Shown: positions 10,880 through 21,495 of the stretch, piece after piece | Numbering within the stretch: the stretch's first letter is position 1 | Layout: each line of letters opens with the position of its first letter | Source: Trematomus loennbergii | Lineage: Eukaryota > Chordata > Actinopteri > Perciformes > Nototheniidae | Reading direction: 5' to 3' | Assembly (NCBI GenBank): GCA_012861695.1 | Contig: JAAOOA010000096.1 | Coordinates: 248,001-312,000, forward strand | DNA length: 64,000 nucleotides | Position numbers and translations under genes: made by a program | The notes under the pieces: generated by a model | The model's input: only the letters and a program-made list of their open reading frames with translations | Told to the model about the DNA's origin: nothing | The model's database searches: none

Positions 10880-12219
10880 TATAGTGTTCATTATCAAAAG
10901 AAAAAACACTCACTGTTGAAAGGTATAAACATGCAAATCGGTCCAACGTCATGATTGTCCACTTGTCTACTAGGTTATAGCAAGATTACACACATATCGA
11001 CCACGTTGCTGTGAACGTTTTGATATATGTGGTAAACAACTCGTAAAACTGACTTCTGTATAAACCTACCTGAACCCTGTTTGTGAAAACGAAAGATGAT
11101 GATCAGAATAGACCAAAGACTTATTAGACAAAATGTTTTGATAACAGACCTAAATAAAGAGACAGCACCAACATTATGGTCCTGATGTGCCACCAATGGA
11201 AAACCTGCAAAAGTAAGGTGTGTATTAGCGTTTCTTTGGTCCCTGAACTTCACACTCTTAAAGATGAAATACAATTTTTCTCCTGCGGTAGTTATGACAA
11301 TCTCATGATCATTGCCAGACAATAGATTATCCTCTCCACATGGACTGTTCCCTCATATCCCACCAAAGACTGCTGTTTACACCCACAGACAAAGAAGGGT
11401 CATTCATCTTATTCATTCCACCTTTAAATCAGTGGACTCCTCCATCTGATATTAAGTGTTTGTCCTGCACCATCATTGTGTGGCTCGGAATAGAACAGGC
11501 ATTGAAGGCACACCCCACCTACACATAAACACACACACACGAGTGCAGTTTGCTCTTCAGCAAACACTCAGTTGGTCCCTCTCTCTCACTAATTAGTAAT
11601 TAACACATTATTTTGTGCAGGCCTCTCCTTATTTATAGGCCCTTGCTTGCCAAACAGCAGATCCCCACGCCAGGTTCAGATGGAAGCAGAACACGAGGTG
11701 AGCGGGGAGCCCCGGCCACTTGATACACACAGAGTTATAGTTCGGGACTAATCTAGTGATTAGTCAAACGGCTCATAATGGATTTTCAAATGAGCGGGTC
11801 AGTTGATGTTAAAGTACCGTTATTAAACGCACTGTTGCTCTCTGGTTGACATAGTTTAATTTATAAAATCAACAAGTCCTCCAACTCATACGACCAAATA
11901 GGTCGATTGTTCAGCAGCTTATTACGACCTATAGTCACGTTTTAAAGTTTAGCACCTCTAGTGGTCGTGTAAGAAACAACAATTTGCGGCAATTGCAAAC
12001 GCTCCGGAGGGTCGTATATTCACAAATAACCCTCTCTGAAAAATCCTTGTAGAATAGTTTGGCTATTAAAATGCTTTTTGATTCGATTCGAAGTGCATAT
12101 TGTACTTTTAGAATCCACGTCCAGTGGATGTGTAGGATCTATAGTTTGATAGATATTACGAAGATTATTTGAGGTCTCGCCAGGAGAACGTGTATGTCTT
12201 TCCCCCTATGTAAAGTTAG
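10880..12219. other. No recognisable gene
   Basis: The longest ORF (10975-11322 minus, 115 codons) has no motif I recognise and no splice or start context that supports it. I see no complete element here. Confidence 0.4.
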
Positions 12220-12640
12220 CGTCAACCCTCACGGGGTGAAAACAGTATTTCCGGTCTCGAAGTTTTCATAATAAAACCGTATTCCCCTCACTGTCAAATT
12301 ATTTCACAGTGATATCTGCCGTACTCATCCACTAAAACACATTAGTTTATCATTGTTAATTACACAACATTAATTGGTTTAAATTGTGTACACTGCTTTT
12401 GTGTTTTTCCCATATATCTTTCCCTTTCGATTCTGAGAGACACATTTCTTTTTTCAGAGGTTTTGATAGGCTAAAACATCGAACTACCCATAATCCTCAG
12501 CTATCGTTGAAGCTCGGTGATTGGATTTTTTAGCCGCAATGCACGTTGGATATGGTGTTTATGCGATGTGTAATCCGAAAACATTTAAAAAAAAAAAGAA
12601 AATAATACTTTATTCCGAGTGTGCTTGCTTTTCTCTTTAA
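12220..12640 (+). mobile_element. Fragment of the core shared with the 28-kb and 32-45-kb elements
   Basis: Phrases such as GTGATATCTGCCGTACTCAT, TTAATTACACAACATT and TTGGTTTAAATTGTGTACA match 28540-28660. TTTTAGCCGCAATGCACG and ATACTTTATTCCGAGTGT match 33425-33450 and the complement of 42830-42930. It matters because GGTGTTTATGCGATGTG at about 12552 is an empty site for the insertion at 33464-35330. Both termini are missing. Confidence 0.7.
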
Positions 12641-13227
12641 CCTGTTACGCACCGCCCCCCCGGTACCGGGCGGATAAACGCGTAATTTGCAGGAAACAAC
12701 GTCTAAGGAATCTTAATATTTAATAAACTATGAATGTTTTATATCCATGTAATGGGAGGAAACTCAGCTAACTGATCTTTTAAAAAAAAAATTCAAAAAA
12801 ACCCACAATGCTAACACTCAGCCTCTGAATTAGCCACGAGCGAAAAAATGTAACCTATCACTGCACCTAAACTCACTCATAACTCCCTTATTACTTATCC
12901 TAGATGCACAGCCAACCCTTGATTAGCATCTCCTGGAGACACAGAATAAACATTTGCGACGCTATAAACGAAAACGTACATCAAAACATGTGGCGCTAGG
13001 TAGCTACAAACGCTAACATGGCTTACCTTGGTCAAAACTGGTCTTCAATGGCATTAAAACGATAAAAAACGATGCTGCAGTTAATCCATAGGTTAATCCA
13101 ATGTGTCTGTGTCCTCTTTGAAATGATTTCTGATAATCCATAAGCAATAAAACTGCTTTTTCGTTTCCAGATGTCAGAGCGAGAGATCGCTTTTATGCAC
13201 ATTTGTGTTTTTATATTTGGATCAGTT
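12641..13227. mobile_element. TTAA element family, copy 1 (3' incomplete)
   Basis: Begins after TTAA (12637-12640) with CCTGTTACGCACCGCC and the palindrome CCGGTACCGG. The interior (GGAAACTCAGCTAACTG; CTCTGAATTAGCC; TCAATGGCATTAAAACGATA; CCAATGTGTCTGTGTC) matches copy 2 (20238-21270) and copy 3 (60360-61442). The right end is absent; copy 2 begins immediately after it. Confidence 0.65.
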
Positions 13228-13477
13228 TTAACAAGTTAAGCCCCATGCCCCCGGTACCGGGGGCAAAACGCAACATCTTGCAAGAAACAGCGTCTGAGGG
13301 CTTCTTAACATTTAACAAACTATGAATGTGTCATACTATGGAATGCCGTTTAAGCCAAAATTAAATAAATACATAAATAATTAAACGAATACATATATAA
13401 ATATGCCTATGAAATAAATAAATAAGGTTATGAAATACATTCTGAAATAAATAAATAAGGCAATAAATATATATAAA

Positions 13478-13680
13478 TGTGCATTTAAATACACATTTAT
13501 TTATTTCATGGGACTTTTATTTCATAATGCCACATTTATTTATTTCAGGGGACTTGTATTTCATAATGCCACATTTATTATTTCAGGGACTTTTATTTCA
13601 TAAATTCATTTATTTCAGAGACTTTTATTTCATAATCCACATTTATTTATTTCAGGGGACTTGTATTTCATAATGCCACA
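13478..13680 (+). repeat. ~41-bp A/T-rich minisatellite, left arm
   Basis: About five copies of CACATTTATTTATTTCAGGG followed by GACTTTTATTTCATAATGC. The same repeat lies inverted at 18450-18650 and 19975-20125. The long ORF here is an artefact of a unit free of stop codons. Confidence 0.9.
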
Positions 13681-13799
13681 TTACATTTCTATTTCTAATA
13701 TTCAAATGAACAGGGCGTGGTTAGCTCACAGATCCAGACGAAAGCAACAGCACCACAACACTGACTCAATATCTCTTGTTTCACACTCCAGTACTCTTA

Positions 13800-14140
13800 A
13801 GTGGTTTGCCAACCGCCAATAAACACTATGCTACTTTTCCATCAAACCAGTTCCGGTGCCAGAACCGTTCTTGTGCTTTTCTGGTGCTTAACTGGTTCTT
13901 CTCTGTAGCACCACTTATGTTTCCAGCTCTCAGAGCCCGATTGCTGCTGCATCATGACGTTACCGTTTACGTCGCTGATTTTCTCCCAAACGCCACTCAC
14001 AACAAAAACAATGGGGGACTGCGTTGGGTCGATGGTCGTGTTGCTTTTAATCATACGATTCATTTAAATAACTACTTCTCAACCCTTATACTTTTCTCCA
14101 GAGTGCAGTGTGTTGTAGCAAACACCGTGGTGGTGGCTTA
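13800..14140 (+). mobile_element. Half of a Harbinger-like element (9940 family)
   Basis: ACTATGCTACTTTTCCATCA, CCAGTTCCGGTGCCAGAACC and GACGTTACCGTTTACGTCGC parallel 9955-10130. It is mirrored at 19700-19870. The matching right-hand half lies at 17820-18350. Confidence 0.6.
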
Positions 14141-14169
14141 AAGCCCACCTCCGCTACGTCCGTTAGATG

Positions 14170-14660
14170 AGCCTGGTTAGATTTAATAAAAGAAGGAGTT
14201 CAAAACACCGGAATAAAGGTTATAACAATAATCTGATTTTACTGGTAAAAAACACTTATACAAGTTTACAGAGTACTCTGGACTTCCAGTTCTACTGCTG
14301 TGCGATACAGGTATCGGGACCAGCCAGTCAGAAACATGGGGCGGAGATTTGTTGACTCTTCCGTCCCATTTTACTCCGAAGCGAATCAGAGAGTCCGTGG
14401 GGAGGAGCTGTGTGAGCTGCTCACTCCCCCAGGTGTTTTTACTGGTTGGATTCACTTCTGGTCGGGTCCAATACAGCGAATCAGAGTTCTGGGAAAAAGT
14501 ATGTTTCTTCTGATGGAGCGTGAGATTTTCGGAAGTACACAAGGACAGAGTCAATCTTTATCTCTGCACCTGTATTCACTCCTTTACTTTCCCAAGGAAT
14601 ATTTCACACAAACTATTCTTTCCCAGACAACCAAACATTGTACACAGATATATTGATAAA
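14170..14660. mobile_element. Unclassified repeat shared with 34275-34760
   Basis: AACACCGGAATAAAGGTTAT, CAGAGTACTCTGGACTTC, GGGGAGGAGCTGTGTGAGCT and TTGGATTCACTTCTGGTC recur as the complement at about 34275-34660. The termini were not located, so the family is unnamed. Confidence 0.5.
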
Positions 14661-14761
14661 GGACCTTGAAAAGAATATGTGTGTGTGTAGCAGGATATCT
14701 GGGTCAGTGAGTGTAAGTGAGGATTACTTAAAACAGTTCAAACAATACATGTTCACTAAAA

Positions 14762-15248
14762 CAGTGGTTCTCAACTGGTGGGTCGCGACCCAAAAGTGTG
14801 TCGCGGACCCGTTTCGAGTGGGTCGCGGATGTGTGAGTGAAGAAAAAAAGTTTTCGGGGAAAAACTCAAACTTTTATTTTGAAGGCCCGATTTTCTTCTC
14901 AGAGTGTACCAGAATGCGTAGTTTATGTTGGTATTTCTAAAAATCTCCTGGGGGAGAATCCCCCAGACCCCCCTGCTGGGGTTGGGTTTCAGCATGTGTG
15001 CCTATTTATATAGTTCAGCTTGATTCCATCATCTCATTAAACCTTTTTTTAAAGCATACTTAGTTCTGTGAAGGGATATAAGGGATATATGCACTGTACT
15101 TCACTTTTATTAATATTGTATGCTCAAAAGCGTATATATTACAGCACAATTTTTTGTTGAATAGATTTGAGTGCTTCAAAATGTTGGGTCGCGATGTATT
15201 GACCAACTAAAAAGTGGGTCCCGAGGCCTGACCAGTTGAGAACCACTG
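14762..15248. mobile_element. hAT MITE, duplication CACTAAAA
   Basis: Ends CAGTGGTTCTCAACTGGT and, read inward from the right, CAGTGGTTCTCAACTGGTCA are inverted repeats. The 8-bp duplication CACTAAAA lies at 14754-14761 and 15249-15256. The repeated phrase GGGTCGCGA is typical of this vertebrate hAT family. At 487 bp it is non-autonomous. Confidence 0.95.
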
Positions 15249-15649
15249 CACTAAAATACAGTTCAAAATAATACATGTTTACTTCAATACAGTTTAGAAC
15301 CATATCTGTTTACTTTAAGTGGTTCATTGTTTTTTAATGTGGTTCAGCGGCATTTACTGACTGCTGAACCACCGGACATTATTCAGCGTCCGCTGTAAAG
15401 TCTTGACTGTCACAAAGGCAGCTGATAAATACCCGCGCCCCCCCCCCCAAGTGAATGTGTTTCAGTAGGAATTGACGCTGTTGGCATCACAACGCTGTTA
15501 TGAAAGTTTCTCTGGTATAAAATACTGCGGTCAACTCAGCCGTCTCTCGTGTTTGCTTGGTCAAATGAGCAGCTCTTCATTTTAAAGTGCGCGATTTACC
15601 ACGCCTTTACGGTAATCGCCGAGAAGTGGCAGTGACGCTAGTACAATAG

Positions 15650-16435
15650 TACAATAATGCATGTTTTCTGCTATCTTTGATGAGTGATACCAGGGGCGTT
15701 TCCTGGACCTGGAAACATTCGGGGCTTAGCCCACAGTGGCAGCGCCAGAGATTTTCTTTTGGGGGTGCTGTGGGGTAGCTTGACGTTTCATAGAGGGTGC
15801 TCAAACATGTAGGGTTTCACATTAAGGTACTGGGCGCTACAGTGGAATTTTCTACTGCAACACTCCCCACACGCTCATACACAGTAGCTACACCCGCGAC
15901 TGTTACAATGAAGGCTCGCGATAATTAGCTCACGGCATATAGGTGTAAGCAGGGGTAAAGTGCTATTTTTATAAGTGGGGAGTGGACCTAACATCCTCTA
16001 GGGGGGTCCTCACCTCCTCTAGGGGGTTCTGGGGGCATGCTCCCCCGGGATGCCCAGGCCAGGCGACGCCACTGAGTGATACAATTATTTGTTGCAATAA
16101 GTTCTACATGAAATTGATACTGTTGGACTCAGTACTACTTGGACTACTTCCACAAGTACAATCAAGTACTTTTACTGTGTACTTTTTGAGTAATCCTTTG
16201 TCAAACTCCCCTCCTGAGTACAATAATGCATGTTTTTAGCTATCTTTGATGAGAGATAAAATGATATTTTGCCATAAGTTCTTAGTGAAATTGATACTGT
16301 TGGACTTAGTACTACTTGGACTACTACCACAAGTACAATCAAGTAATGTACTTTTGAGTAATACTCGGTCAAACTCCTGTCCTGAGTACAGTAATTCATG
16401 TATTCTGCTATCTTTGATAAGAGATAATATCTATA
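15650..16435 (+). repeat. ~170-bp tandem repeat, left arm
   Basis: Units carry AATGCATGTTTTCTGCTATC, TTTGATGAGAGATAAAATGA, TGATACTGTTGGACTTAGTA and CACAAGTACAATCAAGTA. Starts near 15655, 16222 and 16395 reflect a ~170-bp period, with the first unit split by the hAT MITE at 15691. The same units lie inverted at 16985-17745. Confidence 0.75.
15691..16074. mobile_element. hAT MITE, duplication AGTGATAC
   Basis: Left end CAGGGGCGTTTCCTGG and right end, read inward, CAGTGGCGTCGCCTGG are a classic hAT terminal pair. AGTGATAC lies at 15683-15690 and 16075-16082. It is the same family as 24692-25690. It is 384 bp long and has no coding capacity. Confidence 0.95.
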
Positions 16436-16837
16436 TTTCATATATTTATTTAAATAAGAAGTGACCTTTGAATACATATTGCAAAACAAAGCCTATATCA
16501 CCTGCACCAGTGTGTGTTTCTTCCTGCACTACAATATTTCGATGTGTACACATCGGGGCCATTTGTTGTGTAATTTCTCCAAACACATACAGTACAAATG
16601 CCTGTATTGGAGTCAAAAGGTGCAGTAGAAGGACTTTAGCAGCATCATAAGAGGCCAACAAGAGTGACAGGGTGTGTCACTGTGCTGAAGGAAAGTTGTG
16701 AACAGCTATCCAGGCCAGTCTGTAAAGACTTTCCAAGGGGTAACAATGCTGCTGCTGGAGTACTGATCTAGTGGATCTAGTGTTGATGTCATGTGTCTAC
16801 CATATCCTCTTAAAATACTCTGTCTAAACATTATCTG

Positions 16838-16974
16838 TACATTACATGTCGCTTTTATCCAAAGCGACTTACATACATTCAGTACTGTGGACAATCCCCA
16901 CAGGAGCAATTTGGGGTGAAGTGTCCTCCCCTGATTCGAAGTCCAGCACACTATCCACTGAGCCACAGCCTCCC
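16838..16974 (-). mobile_element. tRNA-derived SINE
   Basis: Read on the minus strand, GTGGCTCAGTGGATAGTGTG contains a box A-like TGGCTCAGTGG. CTTCGAATC is a degenerate box B, and AAGTCGCTTTGGATAAAAGC is a widespread fish SINE core. It lies between the two mirrored arms of the ~170-bp repeat. It is not a tRNA gene: there is no full cloverleaf and box B is weak. Confidence 0.75.
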
Positions 16975-16984
16975 AGTATTGTGA

Positions 16985-17745
16985 ACGCTTTTAACGCTTA
17001 TTAAATATAGCAGAAAACATGCATTATTCTACTCAGGAGGGGAGTTGACAGGGGATTACTCAAACACTTGATTGTACTTGTGGGAGTAGTCCAAGTAGTA
17101 CTGACTCAGTACAGTATCAATTTCATGTAGAACTTGTTGCAAAAAATCATTTTATCCCTCATCAAATATAGCAGAATACATTAATTATTGTACTCAGGAG
17201 GGAGTTTGACAAAGGATTACTCAATAAGTACACAGTAAAAATACTTTATTGTACTTGTGGGAGTAGTCCAAGTAGTACTGAGTCCAACAGTCCCAATTGT
17301 ATTAAGAACTTATGGCAAAATATCATTTTATCTCTCATCAAAGATAGCTAAAAACATGCATGATTGTACTCTGGAAGGGAGTTTGACAGAGTATTACTCA
17401 ACAAGTACACAATAAAAGTAGGCTACTTCATTGTATTTGTGGTAGTAGTCTAACAAGTACTGAGTCCAACACTGCCAATTTTATTAAGAACTTATGGATA
17501 CAAATCATTTTATCTCATCAAATATAGCAGAAGTGGCATGAGTTTGTTCTCAGGGACTTTGAGAGAGTATTACCCAAAAAGTACACAGTAAAAGTAGCCT
17601 ACTTCATTTTATTGTAGCAGTCAAACTAGGACTGAGTCAAACAGTGTCAGTTTTATTAAGAACTTATGGTACAAATGGCTTGTATTGCAAATAAAGCAGA
17701 AAAAAACATGCATTATTTTACTCTTGTACAGCGATTACCGTAAAG
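16985..17745 (-). repeat. ~170-bp tandem repeat, right (inverted) arm
   Basis: The AGCAGAAAACATGCATTATT-type motif recurs at about 17006, 17166, 17343, 17521 and 17693, giving periods of about 160-178 bp. Other shared phrases are TGTACTCAGGAGGGAGTTTG and GTGGGAGTAGTCCAAGTAGT. It mirrors 15650-16435 and ends in CGATTACCGTAAAGGCGC, the complement of the sequence just before the left arm. Confidence 0.8.
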
Positions 17746-17819
17746 GCGCTATTAATTGCGCATCAAAATGAATAGCTGCTGATTTGACCAAGCGAACGCG
17801 AGAGACGGCTGAGTTGACC

Positions 17820-18350
17820 GCAGTTATGCAACAGCAACCGAGCTAAACTGACTATCTTGACTACTTGTTGCTATCCTATTGTGGCATAAGCCGTTTTCTA
17901 CAGGCACATTTGACCTTTTCATTATGATTCTACTTGTGATAGTCGGACATGACAACCTGTGCAGCCCATGTATTGATTCCATCTGATAGCTGCTATAATA
18001 CAAAACAAAACTTCTGCCTGCTCTCCACAATGATCAATAACAGCGAACGGATGGTCAAAGTAAGGTACAAATAAACAGAATCACACGAAGCCTGGTTAGT
18101 GTTGCCTGACTTTATAAAGTGTGTTTGTTTATAAGTGTGTGGTTGCGTTCTAGTCACTTTGCTCAGCACTACTGCTTGTTACAACTTTGTTATTATGGCT
18201 CAGGTTAATCTCGCCCCCTTCCGACGTGAGCGTGGTTCTTGGTTCTTGCCAGGCAGCCGAGTGGGGTCAGCTAAGAACCGGTGTTCGGTGTTTAGAGCCG
18301 GCTCCGCTGTGGCTGAAACAGGAAGAACCAGAGCTAAATCAGGCTGAGTG
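17820..18350 (+). mobile_element. Right-hand half of a 9940-family element
   Basis: GCTAAACTGACTATCTTGAC, CGGACATGACAACCTGTGCA and GTACAAATAAACAGAATCAC match 10280-10545 closely. It ends near GGAAGAACCAGAGC, before the inverted minisatellite. Together with 13800-14140 it suggests one element now split by later material. Confidence 0.6.
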
Positions 18351-18449
18351 TGAAACAAGAGCTATTGAGTCAGTGTTGCGGTGCTGTTGCTTTGGTCTGG
18401 ATCTGTGAGCTAACCACGCCCCGTTCATTTGCATATAAGAAATGGAAAT

Positions 18450-18650
18450 GTGTCATTATGAATACAAGTCCCCTGAAATAAATAAATGTGTCATTATGAA
18501 ATACAAGTCCCCTGAAAAAATAAATGTGTCATTATGAAATACAAGTCTCTTGAAATAAATAAATGTGTCATTATGAAATAAAAGTCTCTTGAAATAAATA
18601 AATGTGTCATTATGAAATAAAAGTCCCATGAAATAAATAAATGTGTATTT
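18450..18650 (-). repeat. ~41-bp minisatellite, inner inverted copy
   Basis: Five units of AATAAATAAATGTGTCATTA followed by TGAAATACAAGTCCCCTGA, the inverted form of 13478-13680. It belongs to the duplicated right arm that ends at 19698. Confidence 0.9.
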
Positions 18651-19025
18651 AAATGTACATGTATACATATTTATTGCCTCATTTATTTATTTCAGAATTT
18701 ATTTCATAGGCATATTTATATATATATATATTAGGGCTGTCAGTCGATTAAAATATTTAATCGCGATTAATCGCATGATTGTCCATAGTTAATCGCGATT
18801 AATCGCACATTTTGTATCTGTTCTAAATGTACCTTAGAGGGATATTTTTCAAGTTTTGAATACTCTTATCAACATATGAGTGGACAAATATGCTTTATAT
18901 GTTTGTTTATTATCATTTGAACAATGACAAATATTCTCATGAATATTAAACACAACAACCTCTGAACATTACAAATATTAGCCTCAATTCAACCTGGAAC
19001 CTCTCTCATACAATAATACAATACA

Positions 19026-19027
<2 letters not shown>

Positions 19028-19097
<70 letters not shown>

Positions 19098-19098
19098 G
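19028..19098. repeat. (TG)n microsatellite
   Basis: An almost pure TG run inside hAT copy 1. The matching run in copy 2 (31900-31925) is much shorter, so the locus is length-variable between copies. Confidence 0.95.
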
Positions 19099-19104
19099 CG
19101 TGGA

Positions 19105-19290
19105 GACACTGTGATGGATCGTTGGAGCTACAGTATGTGCAGCTCAAGGCATATATGCTCGAACGGGAGCTGCAATCATGTTGCGCGTACTATCCGTGCT
19201 GAGTGTGCTGACTTTCGTACAATGTCCCAGTCTGGCTGCCTGCATAAAGTCAAGTGCTCGGCGCAGTTGTCGGCGAAATGTCATTGAAAC
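19105..19290 (-). pseudogene. hAT transposase remnant, copy 1
   Basis: The minus strand of this segment is homologous to the better-preserved piece at 31956-32111. It shows the hAT phrase TDS-RNMIAA followed by decayed sequence with stops. In hAT transposases this phrase lies in the RNase-H-like catalytic region (TDNAANM-type block). It is too broken to be functional. Recognition depends mainly on copy 2. Confidence 0.5.
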
Positions 19291-19699
19291 AGCTCCTTAT
19301 ATCCGTTAGCGCAGCTAGCTAGCACCAGATGCTAACAACAACACGTAAGGTGTGCTCGCGCGCGAGTCGCCCCACACATACACACCCTCCCGGTCCTCCC
19401 GATGGCCAGTCCGGCCTGCCGGTGAGCGTGGAAGTGTGGTCTGCCACAAGCGGGCGGCAGGAGCGGGGCTGTCAGCATCAGCTTGTAGATGGTATTTTAA
19501 ACTCGATGCGCTCTGAAACTACAGGGCGGCCGAGGACAAAAAATACACATGCGTTAATCGCGTTAAAATAATTAGTGGCGTTAATTTTTTTTTGCGTTAA
19601 CGCGTTATTAACGCGTTATTAACGCGTTAACTTGACAGCCCTAATATATATGTATTTATTTAATTATTTATTTAATTTTGGCTTAAATGGCATTCCATA

Positions 19700-20231
19700 T
19701 GATGCAGCAGCAATCGGGCTCTGAGCGTTGGAAACATAAGTGGTGCTACAGAGAAGAACCAGTTAAGCACCAGAAAAGCACAAGAACGGTTCTGGAACCG
19801 GAACTGGTTTGGTGGAAAAGTAGCATAGTGTTTATTGGCGGTTGGCAAACCACTTAAGAGTACTGGAGTGTGAAACAAGAGCTATTGAGTCAGTGTTGTG
19901 GTGCTGTTGCTTTCGTCTGGATCTGTGAGCTAACCACGCCCTGTTCATTTGAATATTAGAAATGGAAATGTAATGTGGCATTATGAAATAAAAGTCCCCT
20001 GAAATAAATAAATGTGGGATTATGAAATAAAAGTCTCTTGAAATAAATAAATGTGGCATTATGAAATAAAAGTACCCTGAAATAAATAAATGTGGCATTA
20101 TGAAATAAAAGTCCCATGTATTGTGTATTTAAATGTACATTTATATATATTTATTTATTTCAGAATGTATTTCATAACCTTATTTATTTAATTATTTATT
20201 TATTTAATTTTGGCTTAAACGGCATTCCATA
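19700..20231 (-). mobile_element. Outer right arm of the 13337-20231 element
   Basis: Complement of 13337-13960: a Harbinger-like segment (19700-19870), the phrase GTGTGAAACAAGAGCTATTG, about four minisatellite units (19975-20125) and the terminal GGCTTAAACGGCATTCCATA. It begins exactly where another copy of the terminus (GGCATTCCATA, 19688-19698) ends. Confidence 0.75.
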
Positions 20232-21495
20232 TCATACCCACTTAACGGGAAGAAACTCAGCTATCAGACAATATTAACCATTTTTAGCTAAACGAAACAC
20301 AAGGGTCATACCGAGCTTCTGAATTAGCCCTGAGCGAAAAATGCTAACGCACAGAACTCACGGTAAAATATCCTCAATACTTATCGGATCTGCACAAACA
20401 AGATATCAGCTAGCAAGCTGAGATTCCACAGATTCTAGAAATATAAGTATAATCACTGAGCGATCAAAACTCGCGGCAGGGGAAGCAAACCCAGACATCA
20501 CACAACGTAGCTTTACGGAGGAAAAACATGTCTTACCTTTTGCTGTTTCTGATCAAAAGTTGTGTTCAATGGCATTACAACGATAAAAACGCTGCTGAAG
20601 GTTAATCCAATGTGTCTGTGTCACTTTGAAATGGTTTACTGATAATCAATCTTCATATTTATATTTATTAACAGAGATTTCATATTAGCTGCTACGAGAG
20701 TGTATGACAGCTTCCGGTTTTGGGCATTCTGGCTACGCAACACTCATTCACCAATGGGTAATGTTTAGATGGATTTGAGGAACTTCCCCTCGATTTTATT
20801 GGCTCTAACGGTTAAAAAGAGGTGTCAATCATCCAAATCGACCGAGGGGGGCCAGAGATATGGCAAATCCACCCAAATGACCCAGGAGTGTTTTTTTTTG
20901 CTAAACCTCTCTAAAAAGGTCAAATGTCACTTGTTTTGCATCAATCTTGATACAGGGTACTTATTCTATGTTATAGTTTGGATTCCAAAAGCTTTTAGTC
21001 TACTATCCCATCATTCATGGGTGGTTTTCACTATAAGTAATGTTTTTTTTTTTGGACGGACACTATCATTTACATTTTTTTACTATGTTCAATCTGAATT
21101 TACTTTAAAATAAAAAAATTCTATATTGACTCTGACTTTTCTACATCCAACTCACAGGTTTATCATTGCTTTGAGAAAAAAAGATTATTAATTTACCCCT
21201 TTTAGAAGTGAAGTTATAGTAATTTGTTCTGGGAATGTCATTTTCGAGCCTGAGACCTGAAAAACAGGCTCAAGGTTCTTTATTTGTCAAACGAACATAG
21301 CTACAGTGTAGTTATGTCGATGGAAATCTTGTGTCACAGGCTTCTCCAACAGTGCAACACACTTTTTATTTATTTGTTTCTGTCCTCCATGGATGGCAGC
21401 TCCGTCCTGGTGATGTGCTGTGCAGTTTTCACCACCCTCTGTAAAGCCTTACGATCGAGGTCGGTGCAGCTGCCGTACCAGGCCAGCGCCAGTCG

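Larger units (their letters stand above)
18732..19643 (+). mobile_element. hAT element (TAGGGCTGTCA family), copy 1, uninterrupted
   Basis: The left end is TAGGGCTGTCAGTCGATTAA and the right end TTAACTTGACAGCCCTA. The flanks are ATATATAT at 18724-18731 and 19644-19651; these lie in AT-rich DNA, so their weight is low on their own. Copies 2 (31604-45469) and 3 (45520-48720) belong to the same family. This copy is the reference empty site for the 13-kb insertion: it reads CACACCCTCCCGGTCC at about 19380-19395. The subterminal zones are rich in ATTAATCGCGATTAATCG and AACGCGTTATTAACGCG palindromes. Confidence 0.9.
13337..20231. mobile_element. 6.9-kb inverted-arm element with 6-bp duplication TCATAC
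   Basis: The left end TATGGAATGCCGTTTAAGCC is the exact complement of the right end at 20212-20231, and TCATAC lies at 13331-13336 and 20232-20237. The arms stay complementary for about 600 bp, through a 41-bp minisatellite and a Harbinger-like segment (13337-13960 against 19699-20231). Further inside, ~170-bp repeats are also mirrored around about 16.7 kb. A second copy of the right terminus lies at 19679-19698, so an extra partial copy or a rearrangement is present. A 6-bp duplication suits Dada-type or Maverick-type integration, but no enzyme is encoded, so the class is unknown. Confidence 0.7.

Noticed and set aside
10975..11322. 115-codon minus-strand ORF as a host gene
   Set aside because: No recognisable motif, no splice context and biased to hydrophobic residues by A/T content; likely chance.
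13478..13680. CRISPR-like array of regular A/T-rich units
   Set aside because: The units are contiguous, with no unique spacers; it is a minisatellite in an eukaryotic transposon.
16838..16974. Possible tRNA gene on the minus strand
   Set aside because: Box A and a weak box B are present, but the rest follows the fish SINE core and no full cloverleaf can be drawn.
19030..19287. Cysteine/valine repeat protein
   Set aside because: Translation of a (TG)n microsatellite running into antisense hAT sequence.
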